Shown here in pieces: positions 16,459 to 24,132 of a DNA stretch of 27,825 bases. Source of the stretch: UBA8515 sp036170795 (GTDB lineage: Bacteria; Patescibacteriota; Minisyncoccia; Phycocordibacterales; UBA9973); contig JAVHPX010000056.1 in assembly GCA_036170795.1 (NCBI GenBank), forward strand, positions 1 to 27,825, in the 5' to 3' direction. The stretch's first letter is position 1; each line of letters begins with the position of its first letter. The translations under genes were made by a program, and so were the position numbers. Under the pieces are notes generated by a model. The model had not been told where the DNA came from and did no database searches. It saw nothing but the letters and a program-made list of their open reading frames with translations.

Positions 16459-16995
16459 ATGTTCAATTTGAGAAAGGTGACAAATAACACTTGTCTTTTG
16501 TGTGGTTCACATCTATACAAACAAAATATAGGTGTATTGCTTTCTGACATACAGTGGCCTAAAAATGAAGACTTTTCATTTAATCGAACATGGTGTGGCA
16601 CTGATCTAGAACATTTTTTGGGACGTCAAACAAAAACTCACAAAATTAGTAAACAAGATGAAACCATTAAATTTTTATTTCAACTATCAGAATTTGGTAT
16701 TCGTTATCAAATTTTATGGGCAGCACTAATTGTTTATTTAGTAAATCTCAATAATGATTATACTGTAACAATGCATTATGTGCAAAAAGTTCAAGATAAA
16801 GCATTTTTTGTTTGTTCTTTAGCAAAAATGATGTGTCCAAATTTACACATTAATTTTAACGCTATTCCAGTTGTATGGATTGATAATTCACCATCCATAT
16901 TAGATTGTTATCCTTCACATGTAAAACTTTTAGGTAAAACATTAAATACTAGAAGAAAAGAATTAAAGGTATCACTTAAAAGTTGGAGAAATTAA
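16459..16995 (+). CDS. unrecognised cysteine-containing protein
   Basis: A 178-residue protein that I do not recognise. The N-terminus has a CLLCGSH motif, which could bind zinc with later Cys or His residues (further Cys at NRTWCGTD, VCSLAKMMC and LDCYPSH). The centre has a hydrophobic helix-like stretch (IRYQILWAALIVYLVNL). I chose the ATG at 16459 because GGAAGGTG at 16446-16453 places a clear Shine-Dalgarno 7 nt upstream; the frame is open to an ATG at 16375, but that part is AT-rich and overlaps the acetyltransferase remnant. A Shine-Dalgarno is unusual in this window and, with the broken neighbour, hints that the gene arrived by transfer. It ends at a strong terminator. Confidence 0.6.
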   Translation: MFNLRKVTNNTCLLCGSHLYKQNIGVLLSDIQWPKNEDFSFNRTWCGTDLEHFLGRQTKTHKISKQDETIKFLFQLSEFGIRYQILWAALIVYLVNLNNDYTVTMHYVQKVQDKAFFVCSLAKMMCPNLHINFNAIPVVWIDNSPSILDCYPSHVKLLGKTLNTRRKELKVSLKSWRN

Positions 16996-17030
16996 AAAGA
17001 GACTAATAATAAAATTGAGTCTCTTTTTTT
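16994..17030. terminator. bidirectional rho-independent terminator
   Basis: AAAAAGAGACT (16994-17004) pairs perfectly with AGTCTCTTTTT (17018-17028) around a 13-nt loop, with a T-run to 17030. It follows the stop of the gene at 16459-16995 and precedes by a few bases the end of the convergent hydrolase gene, so it can serve both strands. Confidence 0.85.
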
Positions 17031-17033
17031 GTA

Positions 17034-17816
17034 TTAATTTTTTATAAATTTTGTAATTAAATTAAAAGTTTCTTTATTGTAAGAAGAAGTACTATGGTTG
17101 ACTTTAGGAAATTCCCAAATAATTTTATTATTTTCTATAGACTGTTTAAGTGAGTTAGAAACATTCCAAGGTATAGAAGTATCCATTTTTCCATGAATAA
17201 TAAGAGTTGGTATTTTTAATTTTGTTAACATTCTTTCTATATTATTTCTGGATTGATTAAAGTTATATCCATAAAGAAATCTTTTAAAGTAGTTATATGA
17301 TTTTATGCGGTAACTGTAAGGGTAGGCTTTTTTTAAAAATAAAAAAAGAAAATTCATTTGACTTTGAAAATCAAATTTTACAATTTTGTTTATATCCTCC
17401 TGTTGAAAAAGTAAGGCTGGTGACAAAAGTATTAATTTATCGATTGAATCATTGTTTCCCAATAAAGCTGTTATTGCTCCAAAACTCATACCAACCAGAA
17501 TTATTTGATTATTAAGACCCAATTGAATCTTTCTTCCAAAATAGAGTTCAGATACCTCAATTTGTTGTGCCCATTTAATAAAATTTTTAACATCTTTAAT
17601 GCTTTGTTCGCCACTAAATATACCTCCACTATCAAATGTTCCTGAAAAATTTGGATATATAACTATACAACCTGTTGTTAAAAATAATTTAACAATCTTT
17701 TCTATATTTAATGATTTTGGTAAACCTGGTAAAAGAATTATAACCTTTCTATTTTTTTTCTCAGGTATATACAAATCAGCTATATATTTTTCCCACTTTA
17801 TTTTATATACAATCAT
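17034..17816 (-). CDS. alpha/beta hydrolase
   Basis: A 260-residue alpha/beta hydrolase without signal peptide. The N-terminal strand KVIILLPGLPKS carries the oxyanion region. The nucleophile elbow is GMSFG (Ser about residue 115). The acid is probably the Asp in HGKMDTSIPW, and the His in VNHSTSS completes the triad. A lid-like insert with aromatic residues lies between. The family includes esterases, thioesterases and peptidases, and the substrate cannot be told. Its ATG overlaps the methyltransferase stop (ATGA), so these two are a translationally coupled pair at the end of a four-gene set. Confidence 0.85.
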   Translation of the reverse strand: MIVYKIKWEKYIADLYIPEKKNRKVIILLPGLPKSLNIEKIVKLFLTTGCIVIYPNFSGTFDSGGIFSGEQSIKDVKNFIKWAQQIEVSELYFGRKIQLGLNNQIILVGMSFGAITALLGNNDSIDKLILLSPALLFQQEDINKIVKFDFQSQMNFLFLFLKKAYPYSYRIKSYNYFKRFLYGYNFNQSRNNIERMLTKLKIPTLIIHGKMDTSIPWNVSNSLKQSIENNKIIWEFPKVNHSTSSYNKETFNLITKFIKN

Positions 17817-18478
17817 ATATTTTTTTTATAAATAAATAATACAACTTTATGTTTAAAAATATTAGAAGTAACGAATTTTTTATTTATTCCTAATATTTTA
17901 GAAAGAACAATTTTTGCACTTTGAATATCTTTAAATTTAATTTTTACTGAATATTTTTCTTTAGAAAAATCAGCTATTTCGAATTTCTTTTGAATTCTTT
18001 TAATTCTAGCTATATCAAAATTTGGAAATAGCCTAGTAAAATCATCTAATCCTAACGCTCCAATCCTTATTATAACACCACTTGGCTTAAGAACTCGCTT
18101 CATCTCACTAATGGTTTTTGATAAAGGAAATGATCCCCAGCTTATAAAAATAGTATCTATACTGTTATCAAGAAGTGGTATATTAGCAGATGATGATAAT
18201 ATATAATGAATTTTTTTATTTACTAAATATTTTTTTCTTGCATATTCAAGAAATTGCTTTGAATTATCTAGCGCATAAATTACATTAAAATATTTTGAAA
18301 ATAAATTAGTTTTATGGCATGTTCCACAAGCAACATCAAGCATAATATCTCCAACAAATAACTTCTTTAGTCGATTATTTAGTTCAGAAGAAAATATTTC
18401 ACTTGAACTAAAAATATTATATAACTCTGCTTTGTTTTTATATATGGAATGAAAATTTGTACCAAAACCTCTTTTCAT
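17813..18478 (-). CDS. class I SAM-dependent methyltransferase
   Basis: A 221-residue protein with the Rossmann methyltransferase motifs: motif I LDVACGTCHKT (about 48-58), an acidic end of strand 2 in VIYALDNSK, motif IV region DNSIDTIFISWGSFPLS and the post-motif EMKRVLKPSGVIIRIG. It resembles the Methyltransf_11/UbiE-like group. The substrate is unknown. It starts 6 nt after the dehydrogenase ends and overlaps the hydrolase by 4 nt. The stop is TGA, which is evidence that TGA is a real stop in this genome. Confidence 0.87.
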   Translation of the reverse strand: MKRGFGTNFHSIYKNKAELYNIFSSSEIFSSELNNRLKKLFVGDIMLDVACGTCHKTNLFSKYFNVIYALDNSKQFLEYARKKYLVNKKIHYILSSSANIPLLDNSIDTIFISWGSFPLSKTISEMKRVLKPSGVIIRIGALGLDDFTRLFPNFDIARIKRIQKKFEIADFSKEKYSVKIKFKDIQSAKIVLSKILGINKKFVTSNIFKHKVVLFIYKKNI

Positions 18479-18484
18479 AAAAAT

Positions 18485-19254
18485 TTATTTTATATAATTA
18501 ATAGAATAACCTCCATCTATAACAAAAGAAGATCCTATTATATAAGAGCTTTTTTCGGATGTAAGAAAATAGCACAGTTCAGCAATTTCTTCTGGTTTTC
18601 CTAATCGATTACTTATTGTATTTGATTCTCCGTACATATCTAGTTCCTCTTGTAGTATCCCCTGACGTTGCGGGGTATTAATTGTTCCTGGTAAAACAGC
18701 ATTAACTCTAATTTTTGAACCAAAGCTTTTTGCCATTACTGCTGTAAGAGTTGGTATTACAGATTTACTTATTGAATAAACAATATTGTTTGTACGTGAT
18801 ACAGCTGGTTCACCACGAATACTTCCAATATTAATTATATTTTTGAGATTTTTACATCTAGTTACAAGTAATTTAGAAACATTGACTACACCGAATACAT
18901 TAACATTAAATACATCAACCCAATTGGATTGTTTTAGTTCTAGAATTTTTCCTCTCTTTAAAATACCTGCATTGTTTATTAATATACTAATCTTTCCTGT
19001 AATATTGGTAGGTAATTGTGAAAATAGTTTTGTGAGTTTGTTTTTGTTACCAATATCAGCTCTAAAATATAAGTAGTTTTCTTTTTCAACATATCCAAGA
19101 GTAGAGAGTTCTAATTCAACAAGTGAAATTTTTTTACCTCCTTTACAGTAACCTATAACTACAAAAAACCTTCTTGTAGATACTTTTTAACTAGTGAAAA
19201 ACCAATTCCTGATGTTCCACCTGTTATGAATATTGCTTGTTTATTTTTATCCAT
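18485..19254 (-). pseudogene. short-chain dehydrogenase/reductase with a frameshift
   Basis: Translation from the ATG at 19252-19254 gives MDKNKQAIFITGGTSGIGFS, the SDR cofactor motif TGxxxGIG, but the frame stops after about 31 codons. The rest continues in the neighbouring frame: ILINNAG, the catalytic Ser in NIGSIRG, the YxxxK pair in YSISK, and the ending GSSFVIDGGYS. The two frames join in a run of six T (minus strand; six A at about 19162-19167). One extra T would restore a protein of about 256 residues, the normal SDR length. All catalytic residues are intact, so this is either a very recent mutation, a sequencing or assembly error in the homopolymer, or slippage. The start overlaps the nucleotidyltransferase end by 31 nt. 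Confidence 0.85.
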
Positions 19255-19862
19255 ATATTTTCAATATTTTCTTTTTTATTTCCTCTTTCCAGTATGAAAC
19301 CATTTTTTTGTAAACTTATTTTAATATCCTTTTTTGTTATATTTAATACTTTAGGAAAAGTATAATTATTAGTTAATAAAAAAACTGATAATTTAAGCAT
19401 TTTTTCATATCGGGAATAAAATTTTTTCTCTGCAGTTTTATTAAAGTAAGATTTTCGTAAAACATATATATATTCTTTCATTCTTTCAAATATTGATTTT
19501 CTAATTTCATTAGGATAAATTTTAGGGTAATCAATAAATTGATTATTCCCTATCAAAGTAATTCCATTTCTTAATGATTCAACTAAATATATTCCATGGC
19601 CCCCAAAATAAAAATTTTTATGATGATTTATTTCTTCTTCTTTGATTAGAGAAATGTCATATTTTCTTAGTTGTTTATTATACTGAATCATATTTATAAA
19701 GTTATAAAAATTATTATGGGTAGTAACAATAGCTAAGTCTATATCTTTTGGATTAGGATTATTTATATATGATCCAAATAAAATTACACATTTAATAAGA
19801 TTTTGTGTATACGCCAAATAAAGAATGTCTGGTAACTTTAGTTGAAAAGTATTGTTTTCCAT
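19224..19862 (-). CDS. nucleotidyltransferase-domain protein
   Basis: A 212-residue protein with the polymerase-beta-type nucleotidyltransferase signature: GSY (about residues 31-33) followed by KDIDLAIV with the DxD pair, and a later acid in LRKYDISLI. The C-terminal half is helical and basic and could be a substrate or HEPN-like domain, but I cannot assign it. Members transfer NMP groups to antibiotics, proteins or small molecules. It begins 38 nt after the histidine kinase ends on the same strand, so it may be read from the upstream operon. A TATAGT box 7 nt before the ATG could be a local promoter, but without a convincing -35. Confidence 0.75.
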   Translation of the reverse strand: MENNTFQLKLPDILYLAYTQNLIKCVILFGSYINNPNPKDIDLAIVTTHNNFYNFINMIQYNKQLRKYDISLIKEEEINHHKNFYFGGHGIYLVESLRNGITLIGNNQFIDYPKIYPNEIRKSIFERMKEYIYVLRKSYFNKTAEKKFYSRYEKMLKLSVFLLTNNYTFPKVLNITKKDIKISLQKNGFILERGNKKENIENIWIKINKQYS

Positions 19863-19900
19863 ATTACATACTATATATGAACCTTTACAACTATATGATA

Positions 19901-21547
19901 CTACATAATGACCCTAAGTTCAAAGTGGAAGGTAGAACCTTTACCCATACCTTCTGAATCGACTCCTACAGTACCCTTATGAGCCTCTATTATTTCTTTA
20001 GCAAGATATAGACCAAGTCCAGAACCACTAGTGTTCATACGAGCTCCATCACCGCGAGAGAATTTCTGGAAAAGAGTTGTCTTTATTTCTGGAGTCATAC
20101 CCATACCAGTATCTTTGACGGCAAATACTACTTTATCTTTTATTCTTCTAACTGAGACATCTATAGTTCCTTCTTTTGTATATTTGATAGAGTTATCAAT
20201 AAGGTTTAGTACTACTTGTCGAATCTTTTCTTTGTCAGCATTTACTATACAGTCAGTATCATTATTTGATTCAAATGTTAACTTTAATCCTTTTTTATTT
20301 GCTACGATAGCAAGATCTTTTGACATATCACGTGATATGTCTGACAAATTAAATTGTGTCATTTCGTATTTCATACCACCTTGCTCAATCTTTGAAACAT
20401 TCAATAAATCCTCAACGACTTTAGTTAAATTGACAGTTGATTGAAATACTCTTTCTACTGCATCTTTAGCTTTATCATTTACTTCTCCAAAATCACCCTC
20501 AAGTATCATAGAAGTATAACCTTTAATTGTAGTAAGTGGTGAGCGGAGTTGATGAGATGCAAGTGAAAGAAACTCAGTTTTTAATTTATCTAAATCTTTA
20601 AGTTTATCATTAGCAACTTCTAATTTAAGATTTGTATCCTCTAATTTTAATCTTAATACTTCTAATCTTTCTCTTTGTTCAACTTCTTTCATAACACTTC
20701 GAATAAGTTGAATACCAATAATAATAGTAGCAATTAAAAGTCCTCCGTCAATAATTTGATCCTGTATTGATGATGATGTAAGTGCTCGTACTAGAAGCAA
20801 TAACCAAAGAGCAAAAGTAATTAATTCAGTCTCAATAATTTTAACATTAAATAATCGATATTTAATAATTGCATATGAAGTTAAAATACTAAATGGTAGC
20901 GTAAAAACTGCTCCAAGTGCTGTAAATTGACTTATATTAAAAAAGGCTGGTAAGATCATATTAAATATTATATGTAGCGTAAACGTTATAATTGCTCCAA
21001 TTAATATATGAACAAATTTATCTCTTTCAATACTCTTTTGTGGTGTTTTAATAAGTTTATTTATAATTATATAAAAGCCTGAAAGAATAATAGAAATGAC
21101 AGTAGCTCCAAAAATATAAATACCAAAACCATTCAATACTGTTGCGACTCTTCCAATATCATCAAAGCTAGTAATATTTTTAAATACAAATGGCGTAAGA
21201 GTAATAAGAGATATAATAGTAACAAAAGGAAGTATAAGTCTGTAATATTTTTTCGGAAATATTATCATTTTTTCTGGAAACACAAAGAATAATTGTGATA
21301 AGAAAAAGCAATACCAAATAGCAAAAAATACTACTAATCTAAGTAAGATTAAAGCATATAATGATGAATGGCCAGGCTGATAAAAAAGATAATTACAAGT
21401 ATTCCATAACACTGCAGATAAAGAAAATAATAGAAAAGTAATATTTGTTATACTTCTTCTATCATTAATAAAAACAACTGCACCAAGTATAATGCTCACT
21501 GCAATTGCAACACCAACTATTATTAAAGATATATTTAAAGATAACAT
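19901..21547 (-). CDS. multi-pass membrane sensor histidine kinase
   Basis: A 548-residue kinase. Residues 1-285 contain about eight or nine hydrophobic segments and resemble the 7TM/MASE-type sensor domains of bacterial kinases, with no large extracellular loop. A short coiled coil (about 288-322) leads to the HisKA domain with H332 in SLASHQLRSPLTT. The HATPase domain has the N box LNLIDNSIKY, G1 KDTGMG and G2 GSGLGLYLAKEI. All catalytic boxes are intact, so it should be active. No response regulator lies in the window. The gene starts 11 nt after the nitroreductase-like gene, placing it as the last member of the five-gene operon, so it may sense or respond to that pathway's product (inference). 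Confidence 0.92.
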   Translation of the reverse strand: MLSLNISLIIVGVAIAVSIILGAVVFINDRRSITNITFLLFSLSAVLWNTCNYLFYQPGHSSLYALILLRLVVFFAIWYCFFLSQLFFVFPEKMIIFPKKYYRLILPFVTIISLITLTPFVFKNITSFDDIGRVATVLNGFGIYIFGATVISIILSGFYIIINKLIKTPQKSIERDKFVHILIGAIITFTLHIIFNMILPAFFNISQFTALGAVFTLPFSILTSYAIIKYRLFNVKIIETELITFALWLLLLVRALTSSSIQDQIIDGGLLIATIIIGIQLIRSVMKEVEQRERLEVLRLKLEDTNLKLEVANDKLKDLDKLKTEFLSLASHQLRSPLTTIKGYTSMILEGDFGEVNDKAKDAVERVFQSTVNLTKVVEDLLNVSKIEQGGMKYEMTQFNLSDISRDMSKDLAIVANKKGLKLTFESNNDTDCIVNADKEKIRQVVLNLIDNSIKYTKEGTIDVSVRRIKDKVVFAVKDTGMGMTPEIKTTLFQKFSRGDGARMNTSGSGLGLYLAKEIIEAHKGTVGVDSEGMGKGSTFHFELRVIM

Positions 21548-21558
21548 GGAAATGGTAA

Positions 21559-22632
21559 CTATTTGATAGTAAGTATTTTTTCAATTTGTAATCTACGAGA
21601 TTGAGCTGATGGTGCTTCTCCTTTACCTATTCGAAAGGAAAGAGCGATAGGTCTTCTGTCAATTTTAAAAACTTTTTTTATAATATTATAAGCTTCTATA
21701 ATTAATTTAACATGTTTTTCTAAAAGATGCTCCTTTTGTTCATGTAATAGTCTTTTTCCTAGAAAAACAACACCCGCAGTAGGTTGTAATGATAAACCAT
21801 CAGCGATAAGTGTAAGCCATAATTTTTCAAAAGCACGACCAGCAATAATAAATGAATATATTGAATCTTCTGGAATTGTAATGACACATATTGCTCCTGA
21901 TGCACGATAAAGCGCACTACTTGCTTTTGGAAGAAGTTTACCTATTCCTAATTTAAGAAGTATATCTAATACTTTTCTATTATTAAACCAATTAAACATG
22001 ATTCTTTGTATAGGATTTAATTCTAGCGTTTTAAGATATAAACCTGTTCTTTTTTCTTCTTCCTCACTATCAGTCCATCTTATTGTTCCGAAAAGAACAT
22101 CATGAATGTATGAATTCTCGAGCATTAGACGTTCGTTTAATGCTAATGCATGAGAAAGTATTTTTTTGCTATTTTTATCTGAAACAACAATAAGCTCACA
22201 TCCCTCATAGCTAGATACAATTTTTCTATAATTATCTAATTTATCTAAAGTTAATTGATTTGAATTATAAGGTTTTCTATTTGTACTTCTTTTATAAATT
22301 GCATTATATAATAAATCTATATTTTCTTTAGTAGAAATAGATTTAAATTTAATATTGGCTACATAATTTTTATTATTTAAATCAGGTAGTATTGTAACAA
22401 TTGTTTCATAGTTAAAATATCTTGCGGCTATAACAATATTCTCTATAAATGCTCCATGAGCAAAATACGAGCCATATTCATTAAAATTATATAATGATTT
22501 ATCTTGTCCAGGTACGTGATAAAATTCGAGTATATCATCATGAAAAATACATTTCCATGGTTGTTTGTTATCACCTGATGGAGCTCTAATTCCAGCCTCT
22601 ACTATTTTTTTTATATCTTCTATTATTGACAT
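21559..22632 (-). CDS. nitroreductase-like FMN protein (Acg/Rv1355c C-terminal type)
   Basis: A 357-residue protein whose N-terminus, RAPSGDNKQPWKC (about 16-28), matches the FMN phosphate-binding segment of nitroreductase-fold proteins. It is longer than classic NfsA/NfsB enzymes and resembles the two-repeat Acg-like group and the C-terminal half of the mycobacterial Rv1355c (MoeY) type protein, with later segments KRSTNRKPY and GLSLQPTAGVVFL also typical of this branch. Function is uncertain: a flavin-dependent redox step or FMN binding is likely. It lies 6 nt after the AMP-forming ligase and 11 nt before the histidine kinase. Family placement is from motif memory, not from a search. Confidence 0.8.
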   Translation of the reverse strand: MSIIEDIKKIVEAGIRAPSGDNKQPWKCIFHDDILEFYHVPGQDKSLYNFNEYGSYFAHGAFIENIVIAARYFNYETIVTILPDLNNKNYVANIKFKSISTKENIDLLYNAIYKRSTNRKPYNSNQLTLDKLDNYRKIVSSYEGCELIVVSDKNSKKILSHALALNERLMLENSYIHDVLFGTIRWTDSEEEEKRTGLYLKTLELNPIQRIMFNWFNNRKVLDILLKLGIGKLLPKASSALYRASGAICVITIPEDSIYSFIIAGRAFEKLWLTLIADGLSLQPTAGVVFLGKRLLHEQKEHLLEKHVKLIIEAYNIIKKVFKIDRRPIALSFRIGKGEAPSAQSRRLQIEKILTIK

Positions 22633-22638
22633 AATATT

Positions 22639-24126
22639 TTATTTACGTACCCATTTTTGTTTAATACCTGGATTAAAATAATCTTTATGTTCATAAGTAA
22701 CAAATATAAGTTTAGGATAAGCTCTTTTACCTAAATATTTTGCTAATTCAGAAAATTCAGAACTTTTTTTATGTAAATTTTCCATAATATTCTTTAATAC
22801 CTTTTTTTTCTGTAGTATGGGTACTTTATTTATTCCTTTTTTTGTTTCTATAACAATTTCAAGATATTGATCTTGTTTGTTACTAAATTTAGTTACCATA
22901 GAGAATTTACCAGTAAGATATGGATTAAAAGTATTATGAAGAAGAGGTTCACGAATAACTTCGGGATAAATTTGAAGTCCATATAGTGTAGTGGATAAAT
23001 CATTTCTCTCATATACGTAAACACATGGTAATTTTATTATAGAATCAGTTAATCCAGCTTTTTTAACTTCCATATCAAAATCTATATCAAGTATATGTAA
23101 GCGTTTTTTCATATCAGAAAAATTAAATGTTCCACCATGATCCCCAATTCCATATCTTACAAATGGAATTGCGTTTCTTCCACTAACTAATACCTCACCA
23201 TGATCACCTTCAAATTGAAGCCATGACGGATTAAAATATCCGATTGTAGGCATAGAATGTTTTGAACCAAAAAATAATTCAACGCCACTTTTCTTTTCTT
23301 GTAGTAATCGTTTCAATAATATGAGAATACCAGTCTCCCAAGCCATTGCCCCTATATCAGCACTACCATATATAGCTAAAGTATCTTTATAAATATTTTT
23401 AACACATGCTTTTTGACATATATAATCTCTAAAATTCTCAGCGAAAACCTCTGCAGCAAAAATAAATCTAGTGTTATATTTAGAAAAATTAATTTTTTCT
23501 AACACAGCTTCATCAATAACATCTTTAATAAAAGGTGGGTAACCAACCATTATAATATTACTATAATTAGGTGCCATAATCTTTAGAGCTTTTATAATTT
23601 CAGCTTTATTTATTCCAGGAGTAAGAATAGATACAGGAAGATTACTACGAAGACTAGCTATTTCGAATGCTTGATAAGAAATAACACCACCAATCCACAC
23701 TCCCATACCAAAACAAATCAATACTAGAGTTGGTTCATTTTTCTTTTTTCCTCCTTCATTTAAAAATCTCTCTATTATATATGAATATTCTTTATCAATT
23801 AATTCTGTGCGCGGAAAATAAAATGGATCACCTGTTGAACCAGATGTTGAAGTTAATACCAATGGTTTAGCCAGTGATCCACCAATAGTTAAATCACATA
23901 ATGGATATTTTCTTAAATAATTTGCTTTTGTCATTATAGGTAATTTAAAGAAATCTGTATCTGTTTTTACATCTCCACTCCATTTTTGTATTTTTAAAAA
24001 TTTTTTATACGCAGGTACGTTTTTATATACTTCTTTAAAAAAAGAAAGTTTTTCCTTTTCTAAAATATTTTTCCAATATAATTCACTAGCAGTGGATATT
24101 TTTTTTAAAATATTTTCTTTTTTCAT
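22639..24126 (-). CDS. PaaK/CapK-like AMP-forming acyl ligase
   Basis: A 495-residue adenylate-forming enzyme. The phosphate-binding loop is TSTSGSTGDP (about 92-101). The adenine-binding motif is YGSADIG (253-259), and the ribose/hinge motif is RYGIGDHGG (324-332). The very C-terminal KQKWVRK provides the expected catalytic Lys. The order and the N-terminal segment with FFKLPIMTKANYLRKYP (usually lpf.tK.dlr..yP) place it with phenylacetate-CoA ligase/CapK/F390 synthetase relatives rather than long-chain acyl-CoA ligases. It should activate a carboxylic acid as its AMP ester; the acceptor (CoA, amine or protein) is unknown and no carrier protein gene is adjacent. It lies between the ThiF-like and nitroreductase-like genes with 6-nt gaps on both sides. 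Confidence 0.87.
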   Translation of the reverse strand: MKKENILKKISTASELYWKNILEKEKLSFFKEVYKNVPAYKKFLKIQKWSGDVKTDTDFFKLPIMTKANYLRKYPLCDLTIGGSLAKPLVLTSTSGSTGDPFYFPRTELIDKEYSYIIERFLNEGGKKKNEPTLVLICFGMGVWIGGVISYQAFEIASLRSNLPVSILTPGINKAEIIKALKIMAPNYSNIIMVGYPPFIKDVIDEAVLEKINFSKYNTRFIFAAEVFAENFRDYICQKACVKNIYKDTLAIYGSADIGAMAWETGILILLKRLLQEKKSGVELFFGSKHSMPTIGYFNPSWLQFEGDHGEVLVSGRNAIPFVRYGIGDHGGTFNFSDMKKRLHILDIDFDMEVKKAGLTDSIIKLPCVYVYERNDLSTTLYGLQIYPEVIREPLLHNTFNPYLTGKFSMVTKFSNKQDQYLEIVIETKKGINKVPILQKKKVLKNIMENLHKKSSEFSELAKYLGKRAYPKLIFVTYEHKDYFNPGIKQKWVRK

Positions 24127-24132
24127 GATAAA

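Noticed and set aside
17813..17815. UGA recoded as Gly or Trp
   Set aside because: UGA ends the methyltransferase exactly at an ATGA overlap with the next gene, and Gly and Trp positions in conserved motifs use GGN and TGG.
20031..20444. 137-codon plus-strand open frame
   Set aside because: It lies antisense within the histidine kinase catalytic region, which is clearly coding, and has no recognisable protein features.
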